7,029 nt of DNA from Clostridiaceae bacterium (GCA_012728535.1 JAAYEX010000015.1:1-7029), one strand, 5' to 3'; numbered from the stretch's first letter, positions 1 to 6,058 are shown. A program made the numbers and translations. The notes: generated by a model not told the origin, from the sequence alone.

Positions 1-43
1 ATGTATGTAGAGATTAAACCACCGGAATCGAAAGGAAGTATAA

Positions 44-853
44 GTGGGATTACGCTCTCTCTGGGAAGCATTGAAAATAGATAAGGCCCCTGATGTGAGA
101 ACTAACAGAGCTGCACTTTTGTTGCTCTTTATTATTGCTGCCGCCCTTTACGTAACTGAACCGCTGCAAGCCCCTTTAATTGACTTCTATAACGGCTTGC
201 AGGGCTTCCTCTTGCAAGGTCAGAGCTTTCCTGTGCCCGGTAATGAACTTATGATAAGTTTGGCGAAAGACCTCTTGCTTAATGCTATTTCCTTCTATTT
301 CATTTTGTTTAGTGCCTTAAACTTCCTTGAATACAAGGGCGAAAAAAGTGAAACGGTAAATGTTGCTTCAGGCGGTTTTGACCTGAATCTCACTCTACCT
401 AGAGCTTTACGTGATTACAGCACCGCGAGAATTGCCTGGAAATACTATTTCTCTATTTTTGCGTTGGCGGTCGCAATGCTTGGCATACAGATTTTCTCTA
501 TCTTTTTCTTGGAGATACCATACTATGTTGCTGCTACCATGCTTTCTATGACGGTATTTGAGCAAATTTATGAAGACCGCAACATTTTTCAGGGAATGGA
601 AGCAAGTGCCTCTCTTACCAAAGGCTTTAAGTTCTATATATTTGTCCAGTTCTTTGCCCTGAGTTCAGTGCTTTCCCTTGCAGAGACCTTTCTGCTTAAT
701 GTTCTGGCATCGTCTTTATGGGCCGGTAGTTTGATTCGTGCTATTCTCTTTGCCTGGCTAACCTTTGCAATGGGTCGTTTAGCGGGAATAGTCTATAAAA
801 CAACCAGATTGTTGCACGTCTCTCTTGATGTACTCAAACAGGGAAGATTCTGA
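44..853 (+). CDS. Polytopic integral membrane protein of unknown function
   Basis: A 269-residue hydrophobic protein that I cannot assign to a named gene. Hydrophobic stretches near residues 22-38, 76-95, 133-155, 158-175, 196-220 and 226-251 suggest about five or six membrane spans. Between the fourth and fifth lies a segment at 178-197 (FQGMEASASLTKGFKF) with the 'G-x-x-A-x-x-S-x-x-L-x-K-G' pattern seen in several Firmicute membrane families, such as DUF975-like proteins. That is only a resemblance; no catalytic motif is visible. The start is a GTG chosen because AAAGGAAG lies about 5 bases upstream. The next in-frame ATG (residue 70) would remove the first span. The gene ends 49 bases before prfB, so the two are probably co-transcribed. 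Its own promoter would lie outside the window. Confidence 0.8.
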   Translation: MGLRSLWEALKIDKAPDVRTNRAALLLLFIIAAALYVTEPLQAPLIDFYNGLQGFLLQGQSFPVPGNELMISLAKDLLLNAISFYFILFSALNFLEYKGEKSETVNVASGGFDLNLTLPRALRDYSTARIAWKYYFSIFALAVAMLGIQIFSIFFLEIPYYVAATMLSMTVFEQIYEDRNIFQGMEASASLTKGFKFYIFVQFFALSSVLSLAETFLLNVLASSLWAGSLIRAILFAWLTFAMGRLAGIVYKTTRLLHVSLDVLKQGRF

Positions 854-902
854 CCTGGCGATTCTATACTTTATTAATTTAGAATCCGGGAGGAATTTGT
901 AC

Positions 903-2027
903 ATGGAATATTCAGAACTCAACAGCATAATTGAAGAAAATAAAGATAAGCTTACACTTTTAGAACGATCTCTCTGCCTTGATGCAGACAAGCGGGAAAT
1001 TGAGCGTTTAGCCGCTTTAACTATGGAGTCAGATTTTTGGGAGGATCCGAAAGAAGCTTCGAAAATCCAGGAACGAATTGCTCACCTGGAACGAAAGAAT
1101 AAACGATTTGTCTCGCTGAAAGGCGGACTTGAGGATATTGAAGTTCTCTGTGAGCTGGGCAGTGAGGTTGAAGACTCCGATGTCGCGGCAGAAGTAGAAG
1201 AAGCTCTACTGGCATACAATAAAAACTACGAAAAAATGCGTTTGGAAACCTTGCTCTCAGGTGAGCATGATTCAGCCAACGCTTTGGTGACTTTGCATGC
1301 AGGAGCAGGCGGTACAGAAGCACAGGACTGGACAGAGATGTTGGAACGAATGTATGTGCGTTGGGCGGAAGATCATGGCTATACCATTGAGTTGCTGGAT
1401 TTGATTCAAGGTGATGAAGCCGGTATCAAAGGTGTATCTTTTCGCGTTAAGGGAGTTAACGCATACGGCTATTTGCTGTCTGAGCACGGTGTGCATCGTT
1501 TAGTTCGGATCTCACCCTTTGATTCATCAGGAAGAAGGCACACTTCCTTTGCCTCCTGTGAGGTTTTGCCTGAATTGGACGACACAATCACGATTGAAAT
1601 TCAGCCTGATGACTTGCGTATTGATACCTATCGAGCTTCGGGTGCAGGAGGACAGCATGTTAATAAAACGAGTTCGGCTGTAAGAATCACTCACTTACAC
1701 ACAGGTATAGTTGTCTCTTGTCAAAATGAACGTTCCCAGTTACAAAACCGTGAGACCGCAATGTCCATGTTGAAGTCAAAACTTTATCGGTTGGCACAAC
1801 AACAGCAGCTGGAACGAATTGAGGATTTAAAAGGTGATGTCGGTTCGATTGCCTGGGGTAATCAGATACGCTCTTATATATTTTGTCCTTATACAATGGT
1901 TAAAGATCATCGTACGGATGTGGAAACAGGCAATGTCGACGCAGTTATGGACGGAGATATTGATCGTTTCATAAATGCCTATCTGATAATGCGCGCTCAA
2001 ACAGGTGATAATAATATTGGTTGCTAA
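903..2027 (+). CDS. prfB: Peptide chain release factor 2 (RF2), uninterrupted reading frame
   Basis: RF2 recognises UGA and UAA stop codons in the ribosomal A site and triggers hydrolysis of peptidyl-tRNA. The 374-residue length is close to the family's usual ~365. The stop-codon-reading tripeptide SPF is at residues 204-206, inside RISPFDSSGRRHTSF, and the catalytic GGQ is at 249-251, inside YRASGAGGQHVNKTSS. SPF rather than PxT separates it from RF1. The ATG at 903 is preceded by GGGAGG at 888-893 with a 9-base spacer. An in-frame ATG at 825 would add 26 atypical residues and overlap the upstream gene, so I reject it. Many bacterial prfB genes need a +1 frameshift near codon 25. Here the frame is continuous through S-L-C-L-D (residues 23-27), so that autoregulatory switch is absent. 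The stop codon lies just before the nadD ribosome-binding site, which suggests one operon. Confidence 0.97.
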   Translation: MEYSELNSIIEENKDKLTLLERSLCLDADKREIERLAALTMESDFWEDPKEASKIQERIAHLERKNKRFVSLKGGLEDIEVLCELGSEVEDSDVAAEVEEALLAYNKNYEKMRLETLLSGEHDSANALVTLHAGAGGTEAQDWTEMLERMYVRWAEDHGYTIELLDLIQGDEAGIKGVSFRVKGVNAYGYLLSEHGVHRLVRISPFDSSGRRHTSFASCEVLPELDDTITIEIQPDDLRIDTYRASGAGGQHVNKTSSAVRITHLHTGIVVSCQNERSQLQNRETAMSMLKSKLYRLAQQQQLERIEDLKGDVGSIAWGNQIRSYIFCPYTMVKDHRTDVETGNVDAVMDGDIDRFINAYLIMRAQTGDNNIGC

Positions 2028-2032
2028 AGGAG
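2026..2032 (+). promoter_or_regulatory. Ribosome-binding site of nadD-yqeK, oddly placed
   Basis: AAAGGAG is a near-perfect Shine-Dalgarno sequence whose first two bases fall in the prfB TAA stop codon. No standard start codon lies at the usual 5-9 base spacing. The codon in the right place (2039) is ATT. The next in-frame starts are GTG at 2048 (15-base spacer) and TTG at 2051. An in-frame TTG at 2021 lies upstream of the site itself. The site therefore supports translation beginning between 2039 and 2051 but does not settle which codon is used. Confidence 0.6.
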
Positions 2033-2047
2033 ATCCGGATTAGAAAA

Positions 2048-3268
2048 GTGTTGAGCTTAGGGGCTTCAATCGGATTATTCGGTGGTTCATTTGATCCATT
2101 TCATAATGGACATCTGGAGATAGTCGAAGCTGCAGTAAAAGCATTTCCTTCCGACAAAATACTGCTGATGCCTGTCGGTCAGCCACCGCATAAAAGCAGA
2201 CGCTTAAGTTTTTCAACTTTTCGGGTAGAAACAGCCAGACTTGCTACAGAACATTTGCCTCAGGTTATAGTCAGCAAGCGCGAAATACTGTCTCCGGGTC
2301 GAAATTATACAGTTGATACCATTGAGAGTTTGTTGCAAGAATATCCTGGTATTAAAATCAAGTTGATTTCCGGCTCGGACTTTCTCTTCACTGTGGAGGA
2401 GTGGAGCCGATATGAAAAGCTTATGTCTCTGGCCTCTTTTGCAATTGCATTGCGAGGAGATGCCGATTTGGGAGAAAGCAAGCAGCAGGCTGATTATTTG
2501 CAGAAAAGATATAACGCTGCAATTGAGTTTTTCCCCATGAAGTCAACAACTGTATCAGCTACCCAGGTTAGAGAAATTCTCTGGGCCGGTGCTTCCGCAT
2601 CGCAACTTCTGCCTGAAAACGTTGACAACTTGGTAAAGCTATATCGTCCATATTCGTATAAGAAAGTGATAGAGGATATAGATGAGAGCAGCTGGCAAAA
2701 GCTCAATTCCATAGAGCGACGCCTGTTCGAATATCTGGGAACAGAGCGCAGGCTGCATACTGTTTCTACCTGCCTCTTAGCTTTAGAGTTGGCAGCGATA
2801 CATAATGTGCCGGCACTGGAAGCGGGCACTGCGGCCTTGCTTCATGACCTGGCCAAGGAACTTTCCGGCGGAGAGCAATTGGCTTACTCTAACGATTGTC
2901 TGAATATTGAAGAAAGAAATCCTGTGTTATGTCATGGGCCTGCGGCCGCCTATTTGGCTGAAGAACAATTCGAAGTGAGATCGGAAGATGTACTTAACGC
3001 TATTCAGTACCATACGACCGGAAGACCGGGCATGAGCACTCTTGAAAAGATTATATTTTTAGCTGATAAAATCGAATACGGACGTCCATTCAAAGATCTT
3101 GATGAAATTAGGAAACTTGCCTTTGCCGAGGGCCTTACTGCCTCTGACAAGAAGATATATCTTGATCGGGCGGTTTGTCGGTGTTATGAAGAAGTCTTTG
3201 CTGCTTTGGATCGGTCCGGACATGAAATTTGCCCTCTTAGCAAAGAGGCATATAATATATTAAAATAG
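2048..3268 (+). CDS. nadD: Fused nicotinate-nucleotide adenylyltransferase (NadD) and YqeK-type HD hydrolase
   Basis: Numbered from the GTG at 2048, the protein has 406 residues in two parts. Residues 1 to ~200 are NadD, which joins nicotinate mononucleotide and ATP to give deamido-NAD in NAD synthesis. The signature GGSFDPFHNGH is at 12-22, with further conserved segments at 108-120 (SGSD...EEW) and 166-175 (STTVSATQVR). Residues ~220-406 match YqeK, an HD-domain enzyme whose studied relatives hydrolyse diadenosine tetraphosphate symmetrically. Probable metal ligands are H237, H266-D267, H296, H322 and D340, and the block YHTTGRPGMSTLEKIIFLAD is highly typical. In Bacillus these are two adjacent genes, nadD and yqeK; here no stop or start codon separates them. 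The start is uncertain: GTG 2048 is a compromise between ATT 2039, TTG 2051 and TTG 2021. The location right after prfB and before rsfS agrees with Firmicute gene order. Confidence 0.93.
   Translation: MLSLGASIGLFGGSFDPFHNGHLEIVEAAVKAFPSDKILLMPVGQPPHKSRRLSFSTFRVETARLATEHLPQVIVSKREILSPGRNYTVDTIESLLQEYPGIKIKLISGSDFLFTVEEWSRYEKLMSLASFAIALRGDADLGESKQQADYLQKRYNAAIEFFPMKSTTVSATQVREILWAGASASQLLPENVDNLVKLYRPYSYKKVIEDIDESSWQKLNSIERRLFEYLGTERRLHTVSTCLLALELAAIHNVPALEAGTAALLHDLAKELSGGEQLAYSNDCLNIEERNPVLCHGPAAAYLAEEQFEVRSEDVLNAIQYHTTGRPGMSTLEKIIFLADKIEYGRPFKDLDEIRKLAFAEGLTASDKKIYLDRAVCRCYEEVFAALDRSGHEICPLSKEAYNILK
3229..3256 (+). promoter_or_regulatory. Possible promoter for rsfS inside the end of nadD-yqeK
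   Basis: TTGCCC (3229-3234) and a perfect TATAAT (3251-3256) are separated by 16 bases, in the last codons of the upstream gene. Transcription would begin near 3263, about 50 bases before the rsfS start. The -35 matches consensus at four of six positions. The surrounding sequence is AT-rich, so chance occurrence is a real possibility. If active, it would let rsfS be expressed apart from prfB and nadD. Confidence 0.3.
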
Positions 3269-3311
3269 AAAAAAGACTTCTGTCTTAAAATCTAAGAAAC
3301 GAGGTAAGTGA

Positions 3312-3722
3312 TTGAATTTAGACTTGAAAATGGAAATGCCTGATGAGCTGGAACAAAGGGGCGTTAAGGATCCGGAAACGCTGCAATTCATACAAAATCT
3401 GCTTGTTACTATTCAAGAGGCTCTTGATGACAAGCAAGCCGACAATGTAGAAACAATGAAAGTTACAGGTCGTACCTCTTTGGCGGACTATTTTATTGTA
3501 GCTACTGCCCGTAATTCCACACATTGCAAAATTTTATCTGATGCGGTCGAGGAAGCCGTCATGAAAAAATTGAACTATCAGGTCAGGCAGGTGGAAGGTA
3601 TGGACACCAGGAAGTGGATAGTGCTCGACTACGGAGACATTATCGTACATGTTATGCGACAGGAAGATCGTGAATTCTATAATCTGGAAAAACTCTGGCA
3701 GAACTTAAAAACTGTCAAATAG
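3312..3722 (+). CDS. rsfS: Ribosome silencing factor RsfS
   Basis: RsfS binds protein L14 (uL14) on the large ribosomal subunit and blocks joining with the 30S subunit, which lowers translation when nutrients are scarce. The family signature is complete: SLADYFIVATARNSTH at residues 56-71, WIVLDYGDIIVHV at 102-114 and REFYNLEKLW at 120-129. The 136-residue length is slightly above the usual 105-120, owing to an N-terminal extension of about 20 charged residues before the conserved domain. Translation starts at a TTG preceded by GAGG (3301-3304) at a 7-base spacing. No better in-frame ATG exists before residue 7. It lies 43 bases after nadD-yqeK, its usual Firmicute partner, and is followed by a strong terminator, so it is probably the last gene of the prfB-nadD-rsfS unit. 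Confidence 0.95.
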   Translation: MNLDLKMEMPDELEQRGVKDPETLQFIQNLLVTIQEALDDKQADNVETMKVTGRTSLADYFIVATARNSTHCKILSDAVEEAVMKKLNYQVRQVEGMDTRKWIVLDYGDIIVHVMRQEDREFYNLEKLWQNLKTVK

Positions 3723-3747
3723 AACGGTATTGACACATAAAGTCAGA

Positions 3748-3774
3748 AACGAGGCCATCCGGCCTCGTTTTTTT
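3748..3774 (+). terminator. Strong intrinsic terminator after rsfS
   Basis: AACGAGGCC (3748-3756) pairs perfectly with GGCCTCGTT (3761-3769) around a four-base ATCC loop. The run of seven T residues at 3768-3774 overlaps the end of the stem. The hairpin begins 25 bases after the rsfS stop codon and ends the upstream transcription unit. Downstream comEA must then use its own promoter or rely on read-through. Confidence 0.93.
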
Positions 3775-3812
3775 ATTATATTGTGAAAAGAAAACAGTTA
3801 AGCGGAGTCCTT

Positions 3813-4460
3813 ATGAATAAGCGTAAGAACCTTGAACTACAAAAAAGAAAAAGACAGAATTTCATTCTCGCTTTTATGCTAGCAGTGATTGCTATCGCAC
3901 TTCTGGGACGTTTTCTGATTGCCGGAGACAAAGAACTGGACCCTGAAGAACTCACGCCGACCTCGAAAAGTAGTGTTCAACTTTCGTCAACCACCCATGC
4001 TCCCACCGTTTTGATGTTTCCGGTTCATGTCGCCGGAGCGGTAAAGAACCCGGGAGTATATTACTTCCCGGAAGGTGTAATTGTGAGTGAGGCGATTGCT
4101 AAAGCAGGAGGTCCGTCGAAAGACGCTTCGGTTGAAGCTCTAAACATGGCTTCACTCTTAAATCCACATGCCAAGCTATACGTGCCCACAATTGAAGAAG
4201 TAGAAGCCGGCGAAATTGATTTTTCAATTGACAGTCCTGGGGTTTCCAACACAGAGACGGCTTCCGGGAAAATAAATCTGAATTTGGCTACAGAAGCAGA
4301 CCTGCTGACAGTTCCGGGAATCGGGCCGTCAACAGCTTCGGCCATTCTCAGATACCGCGAAGAAAACGGTCAGTTCAAGCAGTTGGAGGATTTAATGCTG
4401 GTTTCAGGTATTAAAGATAAAAAATTCTCCAGTCTGGAACCGTATTTTTATCTGCCTTGA
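3813..4460 (+). CDS. comEA: ComEA-like competence protein: membrane anchor, SLBB domain, helix-hairpin-helix DNA-binding domain
   Basis: ComEA proteins sit on the outer face of the membrane, bind incoming double-stranded DNA and pass it to the ComEC channel during transformation. This 215-residue protein has a basic N-terminus, one membrane span at about residues 17-37, and a Ser/Thr-rich linker. A SLBB domain follows at ~68-126 (VHVAGAVKNPGVYYF...AGG...LYVP). The C-terminal helix-hairpin-helix domain (~153-215) begins INLNLATEADLLTVPGIGPSTA and contains the hairpin PGIG at 168-171. The order is that of Bacillus ComEA. I chose ATG 3813 because GGAG lies at 3804-3807 with a 5-base spacer. An in-frame GTG at 3783 would add ten residues but sits 8 bases after the terminator T-run with no clear ribosome-binding site. 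The comEB and comEC genes do not follow; a tRNA gene does. Competence is inferred from family, not shown. Confidence 0.9.
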   Translation: MNKRKNLELQKRKRQNFILAFMLAVIAIALLGRFLIAGDKELDPEELTPTSKSSVQLSSTTHAPTVLMFPVHVAGAVKNPGVYYFPEGVIVSEAIAKAGGPSKDASVEALNMASLLNPHAKLYVPTIEEVEAGEIDFSIDSPGVSNTETASGKINLNLATEADLLTVPGIGPSTASAILRYREENGQFKQLEDLMLVSGIKDKKFSSLEPYFYLP

Positions 4461-4496
4461 TAATTTACTTCTCAAAATATTTTGTATCGGGATCAT

Positions 4497-4525
4497 TTGA
4501 CAAGGTGCATCATAATGCGTAAAAT
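4497..4525 (+). promoter_or_regulatory. Consensus sigma-A-type promoter of the tRNA-Pro gene
   Basis: A perfect TTGACA -35 box (4497-4502) and a TAAAAT -10 box (4520-4525) are separated by exactly 17 bases. This places the transcription start near 4531-4533, about five bases before the mature tRNA 5' end. The strength and position suit a stable RNA gene. It may also supply thyA and dfrA by read-through, because no other promoter is evident before thyA. Confidence 0.85.
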
Positions 4526-4536
4526 CACTAGAGCAA

Positions 4537-4612
4537 CGGGGTGTGGCTCAGGTGGTAGAGCGCTTGGTTCGGGACCAAGAGGCCGGAAGTTCAAGTCTTC
4601 TCACTCCGACCA
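4537..4612 (+). tRNA. tRNA-Pro, anticodon CGG
   Basis: A full cloverleaf folds from this 76-base stretch. The acceptor stem is CGGGGTG (4537-4543) with CACTCCG (4602-4608), containing one G-U pair. The D arm is GCTC...GAGC. The anticodon stem is CTTGG/CCAAG around the loop TTCGGGA, giving anticodon CGG, which reads the proline codon CCG. The variable loop is five bases and the T arm is GGAAG-TTCAAGT-CTTCT. The discriminator base is A and the CCA tail is encoded in the DNA (4610-4612). It is the only RNA gene in the window and has its own promoter and terminator. Confidence 0.97.
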
Positions 4613-4614
4613 TG

Positions 4615-4643
4615 AGCCCGCAGCTTAGACTGTGGGCTTTTTT
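4615..4643 (+). terminator. Intrinsic terminator directly after tRNA-Pro
   Basis: AGCCCGCAG (4615-4623) pairs with CTGTGGGCT (4630-4638) around a six-base loop. It forms nine pairs including one G-U and is followed by six T residues (4638-4643). It begins two bases after the tRNA CCA end and stops 19 bases before the thyA ATG. It should end most tRNA transcripts, yet thyA has almost no room for a promoter downstream, so partial read-through is likely. Confidence 0.9.
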
Positions 4644-4662
4644 ATTAGCATAAGGAGTTCAT

Positions 4663-5493
4663 ATGAGTCGTTGTGACGTGATTTTCCAAGACAATATCCG
4701 GGATATACTGCAGAATGGCTGCTCTGATGAGGGGCAGAAGATCAGGCCGCGATGGGAAGATGGTTCACCTGCTCATACAATCAAGCGCTTCGGCTTAGTA
4801 AACCGATATGATCTATCAAAGGAGTTCCCCATTATGACCCTGCGCCGTGTTTATTACCGGAGTGCAGTGGAAGAGCTTCTTTGGATCTGGCAAAAGAAAT
4901 CGAACCGTGTAGCGGATCTTAGTACCGGTATCTGGGACCAGTGGATGATGCATGACGGCACCATCGGCAAAGCTTACGGTTATCAGCTGGCGCAAAAACA
5001 TAAGTATAAAGAGGGTATGTTCGATCAGGTAGACCGCGTTCTTTATGATCTGAAGCATAATCCGTATTCACGTCGCATGATTGTAAGTATGTTTAATCAC
5101 GCTGATCTGAGTGAAATGGCCCTTTATCCCTGCGCTTACAGTATGACTTTCAATGTTAGCGGCAATAAATTGAATGCGATTTTAAACCAACGTTCAAATG
5201 ATATGCTGGTAGCCAACCATTGGAATGTGACTCAATACGCAGTTTTACTGGCGATGTTCGCTCAGGTCAGCGAATTTGAGCCGGGTGAGCTGCTTCATGT
5301 AATTGCCGACGCTCACATATATGACCGGCATATTCCCATCGTTGAAGAAGTTGTTGAACGCACGGCCTATCCGGCACCAAAGCTGCTACTTGATCCCTCA
5401 GTGAAAAACTTCTATGATTTTACTGTTGATAGTGTTGTTTTCGAGAATTATCAACATGGACCTGTCGTTAAAGATATTCCTGTGGCTATATAG
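4663..5493 (+). CDS. thyA: Thymidylate synthase (ThyA family)
   Basis: ThyA methylates dUMP to dTMP with methylene-tetrahydrofolate, leaving dihydrofolate. The 276-residue protein shows the Gram-positive long-insert type with ELLWIWQKKSN (71-81), IWDQWMMHDGTIGKAYGYQL (90-109) and the phosphate-binding SRR at 136-138. The catalytic cysteine is C157 in LYPCAYSM; QRSND is at 176-180 and N188 is the uracil-binding asparagine. DAHIYDRHIP (216-225) carries the histidine and tyrosine that bind the ribose. The His usually after the catalytic Cys is Ala here, and the usual 'LGxPFN' loop reads VANHWN (183-188). I recall similar loops from clostridial ThyA proteins, so this is probably a subfamily trait, not decay. 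The ATG has AAGGAG at 4652-4657 with a 5-base spacer. It lies immediately after the tRNA-Pro terminator and 22 bases before dfrA, which regenerates its folate. Confidence 0.96.
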   Translation: MSRCDVIFQDNIRDILQNGCSDEGQKIRPRWEDGSPAHTIKRFGLVNRYDLSKEFPIMTLRRVYYRSAVEELLWIWQKKSNRVADLSTGIWDQWMMHDGTIGKAYGYQLAQKHKYKEGMFDQVDRVLYDLKHNPYSRRMIVSMFNHADLSEMALYPCAYSMTFNVSGNKLNAILNQRSNDMLVANHWNVTQYAVLLAMFAQVSEFEPGELLHVIADAHIYDRHIPIVEEVVERTAYPAPKLLLDPSVKNFYDFTVDSVVFENYQHGPVVKDIPVAI

Positions 5494-5500
5494 CCATAGG
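5479..5500. repeat. 22-base dyad across the thyA stop codon
   Basis: The core TGGCTATATAGCCA (5483-5496) is a perfect 14-base palindrome. The outer bases CCTG (5479-5482) and TAGG (5497-5500) extend it with one G-T pair. As RNA it would fold into a nine-pair stem with an ATAT loop. The dyad contains the thyA TAG stop (5491-5493) and ends four bases before the dfrA ribosome-binding site GAGGTG (5505-5510). There is no T-run, so it is not a standard terminator. It could tune dfrA translation, protect or process the mRNA, or bind a dimeric protein; none of this is shown. Confidence 0.6.
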
Positions 5501-5515
5501 TCGTGAGGTGTATAG

Positions 5516-6031
5516 ATGAATGCAATTGTTGCCTGCGACTCTACCTGGGGCATTGGCTACTGCGGCCAGCTGCAGAAACCGATTTCAGCTGACTTAAAGC
5601 GTTTTAAGGAACTGACCTGGGGTAAAGTCATTATCTACGGCCGCCTGACTATGTGTACACATCCCGGCGGGAAACCTTTACCCGGCCGCCATAACATTGT
5701 CCTGACTTCTGATCCGAACTATGACATAGAAGGCGCAAAAGTGGCTCATAGTGTTGCCGAAGTACTTCAATATATCAAGGAGCTGAAACGGAAGGAAAAT
5801 CTTACGGACGACGACTTTTTTGTTACCGGGGGAAGTTCAGTTTACGGTCAATTTCTTGACTATACCAATCGCATATACGTGACACAGCATTTTCAAAATT
5901 ATCCTTCTGACTGTGATTTTCCGAATCTGGATTCGGACCCTAATTTTAAATTAAGCTCTGTCGGTGAATGGCAGGAGGAGGAAGGTTCATATTTCCGCTA
6001 CCTTACTTATGAGCGAAAAACAATAGCTTGA
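5516..6031 (+). CDS. dfrA: Dihydrofolate reductase
   Basis: DHFR reduces dihydrofolate to tetrahydrofolate with NADPH, renewing the cofactor that ThyA oxidises. The 171 residues fit the family. Visible motifs are WGIG (11-14, the loop after the first strand), catalytic acid D26 in SADLKRFKELT, IIYGRLT (39-45), LPGRHNIVLTSD (55-66, with folate-binding R58) and the nucleotide-binding VTGGSSVYGQFL (103-114). The segment before the acid reads L-Q-K-P-I-S, so the tryptophan of the usual L-P-W-x-L-P is replaced by lysine at about residue 21. The region GRLTMCTHPGGKPL differs from the common GRxTxxSIG. Such changes are, as I recall, seen in other clostridial enzymes. ATG 5516 follows GAGGTG (5505-5510) with a 5-base spacer. 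The tight spacing behind thyA indicates one operon; no terminator is visible after it. Confidence 0.92.
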   Translation: MNAIVACDSTWGIGYCGQLQKPISADLKRFKELTWGKVIIYGRLTMCTHPGGKPLPGRHNIVLTSDPNYDIEGAKVAHSVAEVLQYIKELKRKENLTDDDFFVTGGSSVYGQFLDYTNRIYVTQHFQNYPSDCDFPNLDSDPNFKLSSVGEWQEEEGSYFRYLTYERKTIA

Positions 6032-6058
6032 TTTCTGTTTTATTATTTAAGGTATAAT
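6028..6058 (+). promoter_or_regulatory. Likely promoter of the alkyltransferase gene
   Basis: A perfect TATAAT (6053-6058) is preceded by TTGATT (6028-6033) with a 19-base spacer, which is longer than ideal. The -35 box overlaps the end of dfrA. Transcription would start near 6065, leaving about 40 bases of leader before the ATG at 6105. The -10 match is strong; the -35 and spacing are weak. Confidence 0.45.

Noticed and set aside
1..84. Open stretch in frame 1 with 27 codons ending at TAA 82-84, possibly the tail of an upstream gene
   Set aside because: It would overlap the membrane protein start by 41 bases. Stops also occur in the other two frames at 8-10 and 15-17, so the end of any upstream gene cannot be fixed.
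865..870. TATACT as a -10 box for prfB
   Set aside because: No acceptable -35 box lies at a suitable distance upstream.
825..902. Upstream in-frame ATG extending RF2 by 26 residues
   Set aside because: It overlaps the membrane protein gene, lacks RF2-like sequence, and the ATG at 903 has a proper ribosome-binding site.
3270..3287. Short hairpin AAGAC-TTCT-GTCTT between nadD-yqeK and rsfS
   Set aside because: The five-pair AT-rich stem has no following T-run, so it is too weak for a terminator.
3294..3754. Ten-base repeat AGAAACGAGG at 3295-3304 and 3745-3754
   Set aside because: One copy is the rsfS ribosome-binding site and the other part of the terminator stem; most likely coincidence.
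3730..3758. Perfect TTGACA at 3730-3735 as a -35 box for comEA
   Set aside because: No -10-like hexamer lies 16-18 bases downstream; that position falls in the GC-rich terminator stem.
4537..4700. tRNA gene as an integration site for a mobile element carrying thyA-dfrA
   Set aside because: No integrase gene and no repeated tRNA 3' end were found in the window, and the tRNA and its terminator are intact.
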